Notes: generated by a model from the sequence alone, not told the origin. A stretch of 64,000 nt of DNA from Rossellomorea aquimaris (GCF_008180865.1 NZ_VTEX01000005.1:395713-459712), one strand, 5' to 3'. Shown: positions 7,611-17,689, numbered from the stretch's first letter. Numbers and translations: made by a program.

Positions 7611-8606
7611 TTATAACAACTCGCTTGCGATTAATTCGAATGATTTGAGTTTGTCCTGGAAATCATAGGTGATGCTGACGAGCATGATTTCATCTGTTTG
7701 GTACTGTTCACTGAGTGAAAGTAGTTGTTCTTTCACTTTTTTAGGATTTCCTACGACCATGCGTTTGCGATTTTCCCGCACTCTCATTTCTTCAAATGGA
7801 GTGTACTGATAAGCTGCCGCTTTTTCAGGACTTGGTGTCCCGTTTGAACGCATGCCCTGTTCAATCATCAAGATCGCCAAGTCTATGCTGGATGCGACTC
7901 TTTCTGCTTCTTCATCCGTTTCAGCACAGATGGCAAATACGGCTACGATGTTCTTCGGCTCCTTCAGGTATTCGGAAGGAACAAAGTTATTTCTGTAAGC
8001 CTGCGAATATTGAGGGCCGCCTTCCCCGTTAATAAACTGGGCAAAGGTATACGGTAATCCTTTTTGTGCCGCAAGCATCGCACTGGACGGACTTGAACCG
8101 AGCATCCATACTTCCGGCATCGTTTCAATCATCGGGGCTGCCGTTAATCCTTGATAGGGATGAGTATCCGGTAATGAATCGGTTAAATACCCCAGCAGGT
8201 CATCGATTTGTTCAGGATAACGATTGACGTCCCTCGGCTTCCCGTCGTGCAGGGCCATCGTTGCCATTGGCATTCCGCCAGGTGCCCTCCCCAAACCTAA
8301 GTCAATCCGATTCGGATTCAACCCTTCAAGCAATCGGAAATTCTCCGCTACTTTGTATGAAGAGTAATGAGGAAGCATAACCCCTCCGGAACCGACACGA
8401 ATTCTTGATGTATTCTGTGCCAGGTGAGCGATCAAGACCTCCGGTGAGGAACCCGCAAGTCCCGTGGAATCATGATGCTCGGATACCCAAAAACGTTCGA
8501 ATCCCAACTTCTCCACATGCTGTGCTAATTGTACTGTATGATGTAAAGCCTCTTGTGGGCTCATTCCTTCTGAAATGGGTGACTGATCTAATACACTGAG
8601 CTTCAA
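7611..8606 (-). CDS. LLM-class flavin-dependent oxidoreductase
   Basis: About 331 residues of the luciferase-like monooxygenase family (TIGR03558 type, with MKLSVLDQSPI at the start, RFWVSEHHD, and LGLGRAPGG). I prefer the TTG at 8606, nine bases after AAAGGAG, over the ATG at 8615 that touches the site; homologs also begin Met-x-Leu-Ser-x-Leu-Asp-Gln-Ser-Pro. These enzymes use reduced flavin supplied by a separate reductase; the substrate is unknown. Monocistronic, convergent with ytqB. Confidence 0.9.
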   Translation of the reverse strand: MKLSVLDQSPISEGMSPQEALHHTVQLAQHVEKLGFERFWVSEHHDSTGLAGSSPEVLIAHLAQNTSRIRVGSGGVMLPHYSSYKVAENFRLLEGLNPNRIDLGLGRAPGGMPMATMALHDGKPRDVNRYPEQIDDLLGYLTDSLPDTHPYQGLTAAPMIETMPEVWMLGSSPSSAMLAAQKGLPYTFAQFINGEGGPQYSQAYRNNFVPSEYLKEPKNIVAVFAICAETDEEAERVASSIDLAILMIEQGMRSNGTPSPEKAAAYQYTPFEEMRVRENRKRMVVGNPKKVKEQLLSLSEQYQTDEIMLVSITYDFQDKLKSFELIASELL

Positions 8607-8677
8607 AATGGACATCTCCTTTAATTGATGTGAGTATTATTATCAATTCAGAAATAAAAAATGTCCAATAACATGCT

Positions 8678-8712
8678 TAAAGGGTGACTGCCGGGAAGGC
8701 AGTCACCCTTTA
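8678..8712 (-). terminator. Terminator of the M6 protease gene
   Basis: TAAAGGGTGACTGCC and GGCAGTCACCCTTTA form a 15-bp perfect stem six bases after the stop codon. Confidence 0.85.
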
Positions 8713-8717
8713 CTTAC

Positions 8718-11129
8718 TTATTTTTTGTAGATTAACACTTTACCGACTGTACCGTCAGCACTTTCTCCAATTACACGGAATTTCAATCCATAGTTCGGTA
8801 CATTACGTCCGGCGTCTACCATACCTTTGTTGCTGTAATCCGCACTGTCGTCAAATAATGGGTTACGTTTGGTGTGGTTGTCTTTCATCGTGATACCAGT
8901 AATATCAGAGTAATCCAAGAACATTTTCTCGGATTTATTCAAGCTGAATGCAGCATCGTGGACCTGGTAACGAGTCGATCCAGCTGTACCATCGCTCCAA
9001 TAGTTTGTCTTTTGGTCTGCGTCGACAACACCGACGAATCCATCTCCAGGATGAGCTCCTGTCCAGTTTTCACTGAATTGTTTGTCAACGTACCATACTA
9101 CCAGACCACCATCATATTTCATTATGCTTGCACCACGGCGGATGTTGGCAAGACCTTCATCGACACCGTTGTGGCTGCGCCATTCCAGTAGGTAGTAGTG
9201 GTCCGAGCGTTTGATACCGTCGTCTTTCGTGAAGCCGTCTAAATTGAATTTAGCGTCGCCTTCAGCGTCATCAAACAATACTTCTTGTCCATCCACTACT
9301 ACAGAAAGATCATCTGCATATAAGCCTGGATTTGAAACGGCAGCATCTGTTACATACTCGATTGCTACTTCAACTTCTTGTCCAGCATAAGCTGAAAGGT
9401 CGAATGAAGCGTTTATCCAGCCGTTAGAAGAACCAGTGATTCCATTTCCAAGATTAGAGTCGTTAGGATTAGTATCGGTAGTAATATCACTTGCCACCGG
9501 TTCACCGTTCACTGTTACATATGCATAATCCCAATCTGTTTCAATGTCATACCAAGCTTTGAAATTGAACTCAGCAGATGTAGCATTCGTTAAATCTACA
9601 GTAGTAGTTAAATAATTGTGTAAGTCATCAGCACTTCCTGAGAAGTACTCATATTCACCGCTCGCCGGCTCATTGATGACTGTTTCTTTTTGAGGAAGGT
9701 TGACTTTCACTACGTCGTTGTTTGTACCTTTTGTGTTTGCTTCGTCAAGAAGAACCTCTTCTCCTTTTCTATCAACATCACCAATGCTCACTTCCGTACC
9801 CGTTAACCAATTACCTTCAGTACCTTCATTATCCACCACTGCAGATGACTGAAGCATTTCCTTCATATAAGGACTGAATCCAGTAGGCTGAGTCCCCGGA
9901 ATATCCCCGGCCCAGCTTCCACTTGCCATGATGGACCAGTAGCTTACCGGCTCTCCTGTTCCTGTGTACTGGGTATCGTACTCATCTGGAAGACCTAAAT
10001 CATGACCGAATTCATGGGCCATGACCCCGACAGCACCATCTTCAGGTTCGATAGTGTAGTCGTAAGCATACATTGTTCCTTCTCCCCAATAATCCACTTC
10101 AGGTGCCGGAGAACCTTCGATTGGGAAAATACCACCTAAATTCCAACGATGAGACCAGATTGCGTCTGACCCTAACGATCCGCCGCCTGCTTCTTCACCC
10201 ACACCAGAGTGAATAACCATTAAGTGATCAACAAGTCCGTCCGGTTCAAGATAATCTCCATCACCATCTAGATCATATCGATCCCATTTGTCATAGTCAG
10301 CAAGGTTTACATCAGGATCTGCAGCTGCTGCTGCTAAAGCTTCTTTTACAAGACCTCGAGCATCAACATCACTTCCGTCAGGCTGTGGATCATTTCCACC
10401 ATATGCTGCTGCAGGCTTACTCGCTGTATACCACCCTGCAACTTCACCTTCTACAGAATAGCTTCCACCTGACTGTTGTTCATAATATTGTTTCATGGAA
10501 ACATAGTTTTTACCGTCTGGGCCTGTCCAACCCCCTGTACCAAACAACATATCTTGATAATGCTCACGGGAATAAGCATCATCACCTTCGTAATACATAT
10601 CAGTTTCATCAGCTGTCATAGAATTATGTGGCTTATCGGGATAATCCACTAATAGAACTAATACTTCATCCGTTCTTTTCTCTCCATTATATGCTTCTTC
10701 TTCCACAGAAGCCGGTGCATTCTTCTTAGCTTTTCCAAGCTTATTTCCCTTACCTGAAGTCAAGCTGTTATTCTTCATTTCTTTTTGAAGCTTAGTCTTC
10801 ACTTCTGCTTCTTCACCTTCTAGTTCGCCTTCTTCCGCTTCTTTTTCAGCAGATTCCGCTTTCGATTTCAGGAACTTTTGCAATGCTTTTTCCGCTTCAG
10901 CGGTTGTCGCATTTTGCTTGATCTTGCCTTCTTCCTTCAGCATTTCAATCAGGCGTTCGTCATTCGCAATGCCTAAATCAAAAGGCCCTCCATGTTTATG
11001 ATCATGTTTCACTGCCGGCTTCGCTAACACATTTTCAGGCACTGTGGTTGCAGCTGATGCAGGTACAGCAAATGCTCCTACACTTAATGCCGCAACCATG
11101 GCCATCGATAATACTTTACGAGATTTCAA
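8718..11129 (-). CDS. Secreted M6-family metalloprotease (immune inhibitor A type)
   Basis: 803 residues. The start is TTG at 11129 with GAGGGGG upstream. A Sec signal peptide (MKSRKVLSMAMVAALSVGAFAVPASA) is followed by an acidic Lys/Glu-rich propeptide region to about residue 140. The zinc motif HEFGHDLGLPDE begins at His372; the Met-turn is probably SIMASGSW. Further on is a MAM/jelly-roll-like segment around residues 510-620. This matches the InhA/M6 proteases of the B. cereus group, which degrade host proteins and have a calcium-dependent fold. B. subtilis does not carry one in this neighbourhood, so it is an insertion relative to that map. Likely exported to the medium as a zymogen. Confidence 0.94.
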   Translation of the reverse strand: MKSRKVLSMAMVAALSVGAFAVPASAATTVPENVLAKPAVKHDHKHGGPFDLGIANDERLIEMLKEEGKIKQNATTAEAEKALQKFLKSKAESAEKEAEEGELEGEEAEVKTKLQKEMKNNSLTSGKGNKLGKAKKNAPASVEEEAYNGEKRTDEVLVLLVDYPDKPHNSMTADETDMYYEGDDAYSREHYQDMLFGTGGWTGPDGKNYVSMKQYYEQQSGGSYSVEGEVAGWYTASKPAAAYGGNDPQPDGSDVDARGLVKEALAAAAADPDVNLADYDKWDRYDLDGDGDYLEPDGLVDHLMVIHSGVGEEAGGGSLGSDAIWSHRWNLGGIFPIEGSPAPEVDYWGEGTMYAYDYTIEPEDGAVGVMAHEFGHDLGLPDEYDTQYTGTGEPVSYWSIMASGSWAGDIPGTQPTGFSPYMKEMLQSSAVVDNEGTEGNWLTGTEVSIGDVDRKGEEVLLDEANTKGTNNDVVKVNLPQKETVINEPASGEYEYFSGSADDLHNYLTTTVDLTNATSAEFNFKAWYDIETDWDYAYVTVNGEPVASDITTDTNPNDSNLGNGITGSSNGWINASFDLSAYAGQEVEVAIEYVTDAAVSNPGLYADDLSVVVDGQEVLFDDAEGDAKFNLDGFTKDDGIKRSDHYYLLEWRSHNGVDEGLANIRRGASIMKYDGGLVVWYVDKQFSENWTGAHPGDGFVGVVDADQKTNYWSDGTAGSTRYQVHDAAFSLNKSEKMFLDYSDITGITMKDNHTKRNPLFDDSADYSNKGMVDAGRNVPNYGLKFRVIGESADGTVGKVLIYKK

Positions 11130-11397
11130 ACAGTATTCCCCCTCTTTTTATGTACTAAATTTTTACACTAATTAAAATATACTCCATTATTCTGAAAAGT
11201 AAATCTTTTCAGAATACATTAGTTATTTAGTATTACGAAATAATGGATTTTTAGATAAATAGTATTATATTTCGATAAGAATCAGATGGGTATTTTGTCG
11301 CAATATGAAAGAAATCAACGAATATTATTTGTATAAATATGGTATTAAAGGTCGAATTTAGTATTTAATCATACGACTTAAGTTTGATGAAAGAGAC
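11130..11397. other. AT-rich intergenic region upstream of the M6 protease
   Basis: About 270 bases with long A/T tracts. It must contain the protease promoter on the minus strand but I could not choose a convincing -35/-10 pair. No coding potential seen. Confidence 0.5.
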
Positions 11398-11449
11398 AAA
11401 AAGAGGGACGGACCTTCGACACTGGTGTCGAAGGTCCGTCCCTCTTTTT
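11398..11449 (-). terminator. Near-perfect 52-bp palindrome, terminator with GGGACGGACC core
   Basis: Arms of 25 bases, starting AAAAAGAGGGACGGACCTTC, are exact complements around a two-base centre. It follows the ytpB stop immediately and has T runs on both strands, so it can terminate in either direction. Confidence 0.9.
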
Positions 11450-12522
11450 TAGGATGTTTTTCTACGATTTCTCCATTTTCGGTAGATTTTTCCGTTGATG
11501 TAGAAGAATCTCGTGATCCAGCCGGCTTGTGCGATGAATTGTTTGGAGAAGGATTGTACTTTTTCTTGTTTATTTGCCTTGTCGTCTGACAGGTAAACGC
11601 CGATGAGTCCTTTGTTGATCAGGCGGTGAAAATGGGCATGGGGCAGTTCATGGGTGTGTTCGTCTGCTTTTTGCAGGAAATGTAACAGCCGTTCCTTTAA
11701 ATGCTCATCATCCTCGTAATAGAAGCAGAAGTTCAAGTCTCCCCCCTCCTGGTCCTCATCCTGGTCGATGAAGTAATCAAGAAGAATATGTAAGCCCTGA
11801 ATGTATGGAAAATATCCACGTTTGATTTTTTCTGTGTGAGACGGCTGAAAATCGCTCCGGCATGCGTATGACACTAAACAGAAGATACCGAGTGTAGATC
11901 CGGAGCAGGCGGAAAACTCGTACCAATTCATTTCCGGAAGGTTCGAACGGTGAGTTTCAAACCAATTCTGCAGCCTTCCTACCCTTTCTTCTTTTTTTAC
12001 ATGTTTATGTATCTGCAAGTCGCAGTAGTATTCACAAAGTTGTATAAGATCCTTTTTGATGCTGTCATAGTGATGTAATGCTTCAAGAACCGACTGACAG
12101 GTAAGCACTAAATCCCTCAGATACCCCCCGTCATCCTGATCGGCCCTTAAAGCATAGTAATTGACAGGCACAGCGCCCACCGTCAGGGCGTCTTTCATGG
12201 ATTGATGAAGAAGGGCAAAATCGTCGGGATCCAGGGAAACGCTTCGATCACACAGATTATCCAAATAATCGCTTATCGTTTGATAGGCGACGATGAATCG
12301 AATCGTTTCTTCTTTCTTGTCCAGTGCCAGCAGGGAAAGGATCGATCCACCTTCACAGTGAAACGTTTTATGTTCGATACTGGCAAGGGCCTGACTTCTT
12401 AATTCCTGATTGGGGATCGATTCAGCCCGCCTTTTCCACTCATCTAATTCTTTATGAACAATCGGAAAAACATTTCGGTATACTCTTGTCATTAACGAAA
12501 AGGGATCACTTGGTATGGACAC
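11449..12522 (-). CDS. ytpB: YtpB tetraprenyl-beta-curcumene synthase family (DUF2600)
   Basis: About 357 residues from the GTG at 12522, eight bases after GAGG; a GTG at 12531 is the alternative. The start then reads SIPSDPFSLMTRVYRNVFP, as in B. subtilis YtpB. The terpene-synthase-like acidic motifs are ISDYLDNLCD and the acidic stretch IDQDEDQEGGD. In B. subtilis the enzyme cyclises long-chain prenyl diphosphate to tetraprenyl-beta-curcumene, the precursor of C35 sesquarterpenes. The gene follows ytpA by a few bases and is in one operon with it. A long palindromic terminator follows. Confidence 0.92.
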   Translation of the reverse strand: MSIPSDPFSLMTRVYRNVFPIVHKELDEWKRRAESIPNQELRSQALASIEHKTFHCEGGSILSLLALDKKEETIRFIVAYQTISDYLDNLCDRSVSLDPDDFALLHQSMKDALTVGAVPVNYYALRADQDDGGYLRDLVLTCQSVLEALHHYDSIKKDLIQLCEYYCDLQIHKHVKKEERVGRLQNWFETHRSNLPEMNWYEFSACSGSTLGIFCLVSYACRSDFQPSHTEKIKRGYFPYIQGLHILLDYFIDQDEDQEGGDLNFCFYYEDDEHLKERLLHFLQKADEHTHELPHAHFHRLINKGLIGVYLSDDKANKQEKVQSFSKQFIAQAGWITRFFYINGKIYRKWRNRRKTS

Positions 12523-12536
12523 CTTTACCACCTCTT

Positions 12537-13340
12537 TTACAAAATGTATCCTAGCGCTTTCAAACGACTTTCAATGAAAATTTTGGAGTACTCAAAGATA
12601 TCTTCTCTTTCTGGTTCATTATAGATTTCATGATAGCATTTCGGCCATTCTTTGTAATGCATTTCAGATAAAGACAGTTCGTTGAACCACTTTTTCACTG
12701 CTTTTTTATCGACGATTTTGTCGTCACCAGCCTGCAGCACGAGCAGAGGGACGTCAGGCATTTTTTCCAGGTTTACAAAAGCCAGTTTTATCGCTTGGGC
12801 GAGCTCCCTGTACCAGCGGACAGACACCTTGGTGATATAGAGTGAATCGTTGCTATCAATTTCACGTACATCTGCATTTCTCGTTGCCATATCGATCGTT
12901 AATCCTGATGGGAATTTCACCATGGGAGCGATCTTATTTAAACCGTGGGACAAGAGCTCGATCGGTTTTGACGGGGTCGTGACCAAGCCTAAACAAGGTG
13001 AGGACAATATCACCCCTGCCAGGTTCACATGGGATTCCTGAAGCATACGGACCGCAACAAGCCCACCCATACTATGACCAATCAGAAATACAGGCAATTC
13101 AAATTGGTACGCCGCCTGTACCCAATCTTTCACTTCTACTATATATTCATCGAACGAATCGATATGTCCTCTTTTACTTCTTGAAGTCATCCCCTGACCC
13201 GGTAAATCCCCCATGATGACATGGAAACCTGCTGCACGCCACATTTCAATGAGCCACCCGTACCGACCATGATGCTCCATTGCTCCATGAACGATGACGA
13301 TGACTGCCTTTGCTTCTTGATCTGTTTCCCATTTCCACAT
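12537..13340 (-). CDS. ytpA: YtpA lysophospholipase-like alpha/beta hydrolase
   Basis: 267 residues with TTAAGGAGGAATTGCC before the ATG. The serine hydrolase signature is GHSMGG (about residue 87-92), the oxyanion-side motif is VHGAMEHHGRYG, and the acid/base residues fit QAGDDKIVD and KCYHEIYNE. It matches the Serine aminopeptidase/monoglyceride lipase fold of B. subtilis YtpA, which is linked to production of the phospholipid antibiotic bacilysocin and to a SigM-controlled ytpAB operon. I did not find a certain SigM promoter. Divergent from ytoA. Confidence 0.92.
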   Translation of the reverse strand: MWKWETDQEAKAVIVIVHGAMEHHGRYGWLIEMWRAAGFHVIMGDLPGQGMTSRSKRGHIDSFDEYIVEVKDWVQAAYQFELPVFLIGHSMGGLVAVRMLQESHVNLAGVILSSPCLGLVTTPSKPIELLSHGLNKIAPMVKFPSGLTIDMATRNADVREIDSNDSLYITKVSVRWYRELAQAIKLAFVNLEKMPDVPLLVLQAGDDKIVDKKAVKKWFNELSLSEMHYKEWPKCYHEIYNEPEREDIFEYSKIFIESRLKALGYIL

Positions 13341-13424
13341 GGCAATTCCTCCTTAATAGTTCTCTATGTGAATGAATTCTGCTACCATTATTATAGTAAA
13401 TATTCTTGAAAGGGGTAGTAAAAA

Positions 13425-13940
13425 ATGCTCTATCCATATTATGATAAAAAACCAATCATCGCTCACTCGGCATACATTGCCGATTATGTCACCATCTCCG
13501 GGGATGTGGAGATCGGTGAAGAGTCCAGCATCTGGTTTAACACCGTCATCAGAGGGGACGTCGCTCCAACGAAAATCGGTAATAAAGTAAATATACAGGA
13601 TAATTCCATTCTTCATCAGAGTCCAAATAACCCTCTTATTCTTGAAGATGAAGTAACCGTAGGCCATGGAGTGATTCTACATAGCTGCAAAATCCGAAAG
13701 AAAGCATTGATCGGCATGGGGTCGATCATTCTCGATAATGCTGAAATTGGAGAAGGAGCATTTATTGGGGCAGGAAGCCTTGTTCCACAAGGGAAAGTCA
13801 TTCCTCCCAACACGCTGGCATTCGGTCGGCCAGCAAAAGTGGTGAGAGAGTTAAATGAACATGATATTAGCGAAATGAAGCGAATTTCGAAAGAATACGC
13901 AGAAAAAGGACAATATTATAAAGGCATCAAACCATTTTAA
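13425..13940 (+). CDS. ytoA: Gamma-carbonic-anhydrase-like hexapeptide protein YtoA
   Basis: 171 residues, ATG at 13425 after GAAAGGGG. The whole protein is a left-handed beta-helix with hexapeptide repeats (such as VTISGDVEIGEESSIWFN and DEVTVGHGVILHSC). The histidines in ILHQ, VGHGV and LHSC are the expected zinc ligands of the gamma-carbonic-anhydrase group (YrdA/CaiE-like). Whether it has carbonic anhydrase activity is not known. Single gene, divergent from ytpAB. Confidence 0.9.
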   Translation: MLYPYYDKKPIIAHSAYIADYVTISGDVEIGEESSIWFNTVIRGDVAPTKIGNKVNIQDNSILHQSPNNPLILEDEVTVGHGVILHSCKIRKKALIGMGSIILDNAEIGEGAFIGAGSLVPQGKVIPPNTLAFGRPAKVVRELNEHDISEMKRISKEYAEKGQYYKGIKPF

Positions 13941-14017
13941 TATCCTATACTTGGGATACCCCAACCTTCCTGAGAATACACATGGAATATTTTCTTGCAG
14001 GCTGGTCCCCGTTTCGG

Positions 14018-14072
14018 ATTCAACTGCCATTTTCAAAATATATCTGCCATAATCTCGATATACCTGCCATTC
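14018..14072. repeat. Three CTGCCAT units with 20-bp spacing
   Basis: CTGCCAT starts at 14024, 14044 and 14064; the last two are preceded by ATATCTGCC/ATACCTGCC type sequence. It lies between ytoA and the metK terminator. No gene is seen in this interval. Confidence 0.6.
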
Positions 14073-14114
14073 GGCACAACAAACTTCCCCACCATCGTAC
14101 CATATCGTAAAAAA

Positions 14115-14142
14115 AGACCAACACCCTGATAAGTGTTGGTCT
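14115..14142 (-). terminator. metK terminator
   Basis: AGACCAACAC pairs with GTGTTGGTCT; T run on the minus strand. Confidence 0.85.
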
Positions 14143-14161
14143 CTTCTATCTCTATCTTTCA

Positions 14162-15364
14162 TTATTCGCTTAACGCTTCCGCTTTTAATGCTTCCGCTTT
14201 ATTTGTACGCTCCCAAGGTAGATCAATATCGTTACGGCCAAAGTGTCCGTAAGCAGCTGTCTGCTTGTAGATCGGACGACGAAGGTCCAGCATTTTGATG
14301 ATTCCTGCAGGACGCAGATCAAAGTTATTGCGAACAACGTCAATTAGCACGTCTTCTGATACTTTACCTGTTCCAAATGTATCAATTGAAATGGATACCG
14401 GTTGAGCAACACCGATTGCATACGCTAATTGAACTTCACATTTTTCAGCAAGTCCTGCTGCCACAATGTTCTTCGCTACATAACGTGCTGCATAGGCTGC
14501 AGAACGGTCCACTTTCGTTGCATCCTTACCAGAGAATGCACCGCCACCGTGACGAGCGTATCCGCCGTATGTGTCAACGATGATTTTACGTCCTGTTAAC
14601 CCTGCATCACCTTGTGGTCCGCCGATAACGAAACGACCAGTCGGGTTGATGAAGTATTTTGTTTGCTCATCGATCAGTTCTTTCGGTACGACAGGATCGA
14701 TGACATATTCTTTTAGGTTACGTTGGATTTGCTCAAGCGTCACTTCAGGATGATGCTGAGTTGAGATAACGATCGTGTCAATACGAACCGGCTTATCGTT
14801 TTCATCATATTCAACGGTTACTTGAGTTTTTCCGTCAGGACGTAAGTAAGGAAGGATCTCTTCTTTACGAACTTCAGTCAGACGACGGGAAATTTTGTGG
14901 GCAAGGGAAATCGGAAGAGGCATAAGCTCTTTCGTTTCATTACAAGCGAATCCAAACATTAACCCCTGGTCACCTGCACCGATTGCATCGATTTCTTCAT
15001 CCGTCATTTGACCTTCACGAGCTTCAAGTGCCTGATCTACACCTTGAGCGATATCAGCAGATTGCTCATCGATGGATGTTAATACAGCACATGTCTCGGC
15101 ATCAAAGCCATATTTCGCACGAGTATAGCCAATTTCACGGATCGTTTCACGAACGATTTTGGGAATATCGACATACGTACTCGTTGTAATTTCACCCGCA
15201 ACAAGAACAAGACCCGTCGTAACAGACGTTTCACATGCTACACGAGCATTCGGATCATTTGTAAGAATTGCATCAAGAATTGAATCAGAGATTTGGTCAC
15301 AAATTTTATCTGGATGTCCTTCGGTTACGGACTCAGATGTAAACAGACGACGTTTAGTTGACAT
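14162..15364 (-). CDS. metK: S-adenosylmethionine synthetase
   Basis: About 400 residues. ATG at 15364 follows AAGGAGGAACCTTG. It makes SAM from methionine and ATP. Signatures include [17 protein letters not shown] at the N-terminus, the hexapeptide [15 protein letters not shown] in the phosphate-binding loop and the C-terminal YGHFGR. The length is normal for the family. The gene is monocistronic, preceded by a SAM riboswitch with its own promoter, and divergent from pckA, the arrangement found in B. subtilis. Confidence 0.98.
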   Translation of the reverse strand: MSTKRRLFTSESVTEGHPDKICDQISDSILDAILTNDPNARVACETSVTTGLVLVAGEITTSTYVDIPKIVRETIREIGYTRAKYGFDAETCAVLTSIDEQSADIAQGVDQALEAREGQMTDEEIDAIGAGDQGLMFGFACNETKELMPLPISLAHKISRRLTEVRKEEILPYLRPDGKTQVTVEYDENDKPVRIDTIVISTQHHPEVTLEQIQRNLKEYVIDPVVPKELIDEQTKYFINPTGRFVIGGPQGDAGLTGRKIIVDTYGGYARHGGGAFSGKDATKVDRSAAYAARYVAKNIVAAGLAEKCEVQLAYAIGVAQPVSISIDTFGTGKVSEDVLIDVVRNNFDLRPAGIIKMLDLRRPIYKQTAAYGHFGRNDIDLPWERTNKAEALKAEALSE

Positions 15365-15510
15365 CAAGGTTCCTCCTTAAGCATAATTGTTAGACTTTGA
15401 TCTAACAAAACATTAAACAGATACGGTACTCATTCCCTAAGTAGTATGAAGTAAACATGGTTTTTTTATAAAAAAATCATGCATTATGTGCATTTGATCC
15501 ACTATAAACA

Positions 15511-15725
15511 GAAAAAACCCTTCCTCATGATTAAAGCATTAGAGGAAAGGTTTCAGATCATAGCCGCGCCTTTTCTCTCTTATCGTTCAAGGTTCTTGGA
15601 CCTTGCCTCAGTTTAGCACCTTCGCTTAATCGGATCGTTTCAAAAGAATAAGATCCATTAACTATTTAGCAGGTTGCTGGGTTTCATAGGGTCTGCTCCC
15701 TCCACCAGCTCAGGATAAGAGTATC
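15511..15725 (-). promoter_or_regulatory. SAM-I riboswitch (S box) of metK
   Basis: On the minus strand the aptamer runs from P1 CTCTTATC (15714-15721) to GATAAGAG (15577-15584) and contains GGTGGAGGGA, CCCTATGAAACCC and the GCAACC core. It is followed by a terminator hairpin at 15512-15553 (CCTTTCCTC / GAGGAAGG, then TTTTTT). SAM binding is expected to favour termination and lower metK expression. Confidence 0.96.
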
Positions 15726-15738
15726 CGTTCAAGGAACT

Positions 15739-15767
15739 ATGATAACGTTTCGTACAAATGGTGTCAA
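15739..15767 (-). promoter_or_regulatory. metK sigma-A promoter
   Basis: On the minus strand TTGACA, a 17-base spacer and TATCAT, placed directly upstream of the SAM aptamer. Confidence 0.85.
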
Positions 15768-16046
15768 CTTTTTTTCCAATGACATGTTTAACCATTCAAG
15801 CTTGGCCTTTTCATGATTCAAACCTATCTTGGCCTCTTAAAATAACCTAATTAGGCAATGAGGCTAAACATTATGATTTTTTCTTCATATATATAAGAAG
15901 GTACAAGCTATTTTCGGACAAAAAATGTGACAATATGAAGACACATTATAAAATTAAATAAATAGTATAGACTAATGGTTCAATTGTGTTATACTATTTT
16001 TGTGAAGCAAACGAGATCATTAAATTTATATAAAGGAAGGGTTCTA
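15768..16046 (+). other. pckA upstream region
   Basis: Intergenic, no gene. A TATACT hexamer near 15990, with a weak TAGACT 16 bases upstream, is the likely pckA -10 region. In B. subtilis this gene is repressed by CcpN on glucose, but I cannot identify an operator with confidence. Confidence 0.4.
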
Positions 16047-17636
16047 ATGAATTCAGTGAGCATGTCTAATGAATTAACAGAATTACTTAACGGTCAAAAC
16101 ATTCAGGAACAATTATCTGTTTCCCAACTAGTTGAAAAAGTCCTTCAACGAAATGAAGGCGCTTTAACATCATCAGGTGCAGTCAGAGCAGAAACTGGTA
16201 AATACACAGGACGCTCTCCTAAGGATAAATTCATTGTAGAAGAACCATCCACGAAGGATAAGATTGAGTGGGGTTCTGTCAATCAACCAATCTCTTCAGA
16301 ATCATTCGATAAACTATATACAAAAGTATTAGATTACTTAAAAGAAAAAGAAGAAGTATTTTCTTTCAAAGGGTTCGCAGGTGCTGACCCAAAACATAGA
16401 CTACCGATTCAAGTGATCAACGAATTCGCTTGGCATAATCTTTTCGCTCACCAATTATTCATTCGCCCTACAGAAGAAGAGCTAAAAGGTCATCAATCAG
16501 AATTCACCGTCGTTTCTGCCCCGAGCTTCAAGGCAGATCCTGCAGAAGATGGAACTCACTCTGAAACATTTATCATTGTATCATTTGAAAGAAGAATTGT
16601 CCTAATAGGTGGGACTGAGTATGCAGGTGAAATGAAGAAATCGATCTTCTCTGTCATGAACTACGTACTTCCAGAATCCGATATCCTTTCCATGCATTGT
16701 TCTTCAAATGTCGGACGTGAAGGAGATGTGGCATTGTTCTTCGGTTTATCCGGTACAGGCAAAACGACATTGTCCGCAGATCCGAACCGTCGTTTAATCG
16801 GCGATGATGAGCACGGATGGTCTCCTAACGGTGTATTCAATATCGAAGGCGGCTGCTACGCTAAGTGTATCGGTCTGACACGTGAAAAGGAGCCACAAAT
16901 CTTTGATGCGATCCGTTTCGGTTCTGTCCTTGAAAACGTGGTTCTAGATGACAATTCCCGCATCGCTGATTATGAGGATAACACGTTAACAGAAAATACT
17001 CGTGCTGCGTACCCTCTTCAAGCGATGGATAACATCGTTGAACCAAGTGTTGCAGGACATCCAAATACCATTGTATTCTTAACCGCTGATGCATTCGGGG
17101 TATTACCTCCGATCAGCAAGCTGACGAAAGAACAAGCAATGTATCACTTCTTGAGCGGATATACATCGAAGCTTGCAGGTACTGAGCGCGGGATCACTTC
17201 ACCGCAAGCCACATTCTCGACATGCTTTGGTTCACCATTCCTGCCACTCCCGGCCACTCGTTATGCTGAGATGCTTGGGAAGAAAATCGATGAGCACAAT
17301 GCACAAGTATTCTTAGTGAACACTGGTTGGACCGGTGGAGAATACGGTGTTGGTAACCGCATGAAGTTATCTTACACCCGTGCTATGGTTCAAGCAGCTC
17401 TTGAAGGGGAACTGACTCACGTTGAAACAGAAACGGACGACATCTTTGGTCTGAACATCCCTGTTCACGTTCCTGGTGTTCCAGACGAAGTGCTGCAACC
17501 AAAAAGAACATGGTCCAACGAAGCAGCATATGAAGTGAAAGCAAAAGAACTTGCCCACAAATTCAACGAGAACTTCAAGAAATTCTCAAACGTACCATCT
17601 GAAATCGAACTTAAAGGCGGCCCAGCCGTAAAATAA
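16047..17636 (+). CDS. pckA: ATP-dependent phosphoenolpyruvate carboxykinase
   Basis: 529 residues. I start at the ATG at 16047, seven bases after AAGGAAGG; the frame is open to 15975 but without a ribosome binding site. The P-loop is [16 protein letters not shown], the PEP-carboxykinase-specific kinase-2 region follows as IGDDEHGW, and the adenine-binding region reads [19 protein letters not shown]. It converts oxaloacetate and ATP to PEP and CO2 in gluconeogenesis. Monocistronic, divergent from metK, with a strong terminator. Confidence 0.98.
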   Translation: MNSVSMSNELTELLNGQNIQEQLSVSQLVEKVLQRNEGALTSSGAVRAETGKYTGRSPKDKFIVEEPSTKDKIEWGSVNQPISSESFDKLYTKVLDYLKEKEEVFSFKGFAGADPKHRLPIQVINEFAWHNLFAHQLFIRPTEEELKGHQSEFTVVSAPSFKADPAEDGTHSETFIIVSFERRIVLIGGTEYAGEMKKSIFSVMNYVLPESDILSMHCSSNVGREGDVALFFGLSGTGKTTLSADPNRRLIGDDEHGWSPNGVFNIEGGCYAKCIGLTREKEPQIFDAIRFGSVLENVVLDDNSRIADYEDNTLTENTRAAYPLQAMDNIVEPSVAGHPNTIVFLTADAFGVLPPISKLTKEQAMYHFLSGYTSKLAGTERGITSPQATFSTCFGSPFLPLPATRYAEMLGKKIDEHNAQVFLVNTGWTGGEYGVGNRMKLSYTRAMVQAALEGELTHVETETDDIFGLNIPVHVPGVPDEVLQPKRTWSNEAAYEVKAKELAHKFNENFKKFSNVPSEIELKGGPAVK

Positions 17637-17641
17637 TCTAT

Positions 17642-17687
17642 ATAACAAAGGTCCGTCCCTCTATTTTGAGGGACGGACCTTTGTTAT
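17642..17687. terminator. pckA terminator with GGGACGGACC core
   Basis: 20-base perfect arms starting ATAACAAAGGTCCGTCCCTC around a six-base loop. It serves pckA and the convergent small membrane gene. Confidence 0.9.
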
Positions 17688-17689
17688 GA

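Noticed and set aside
15739..15755. Catabolite response element near metK/pckA (TGATAACGTTTCGT)
   Set aside because: Too few matches to the cre consensus, and the bases are explained by the metK promoter.
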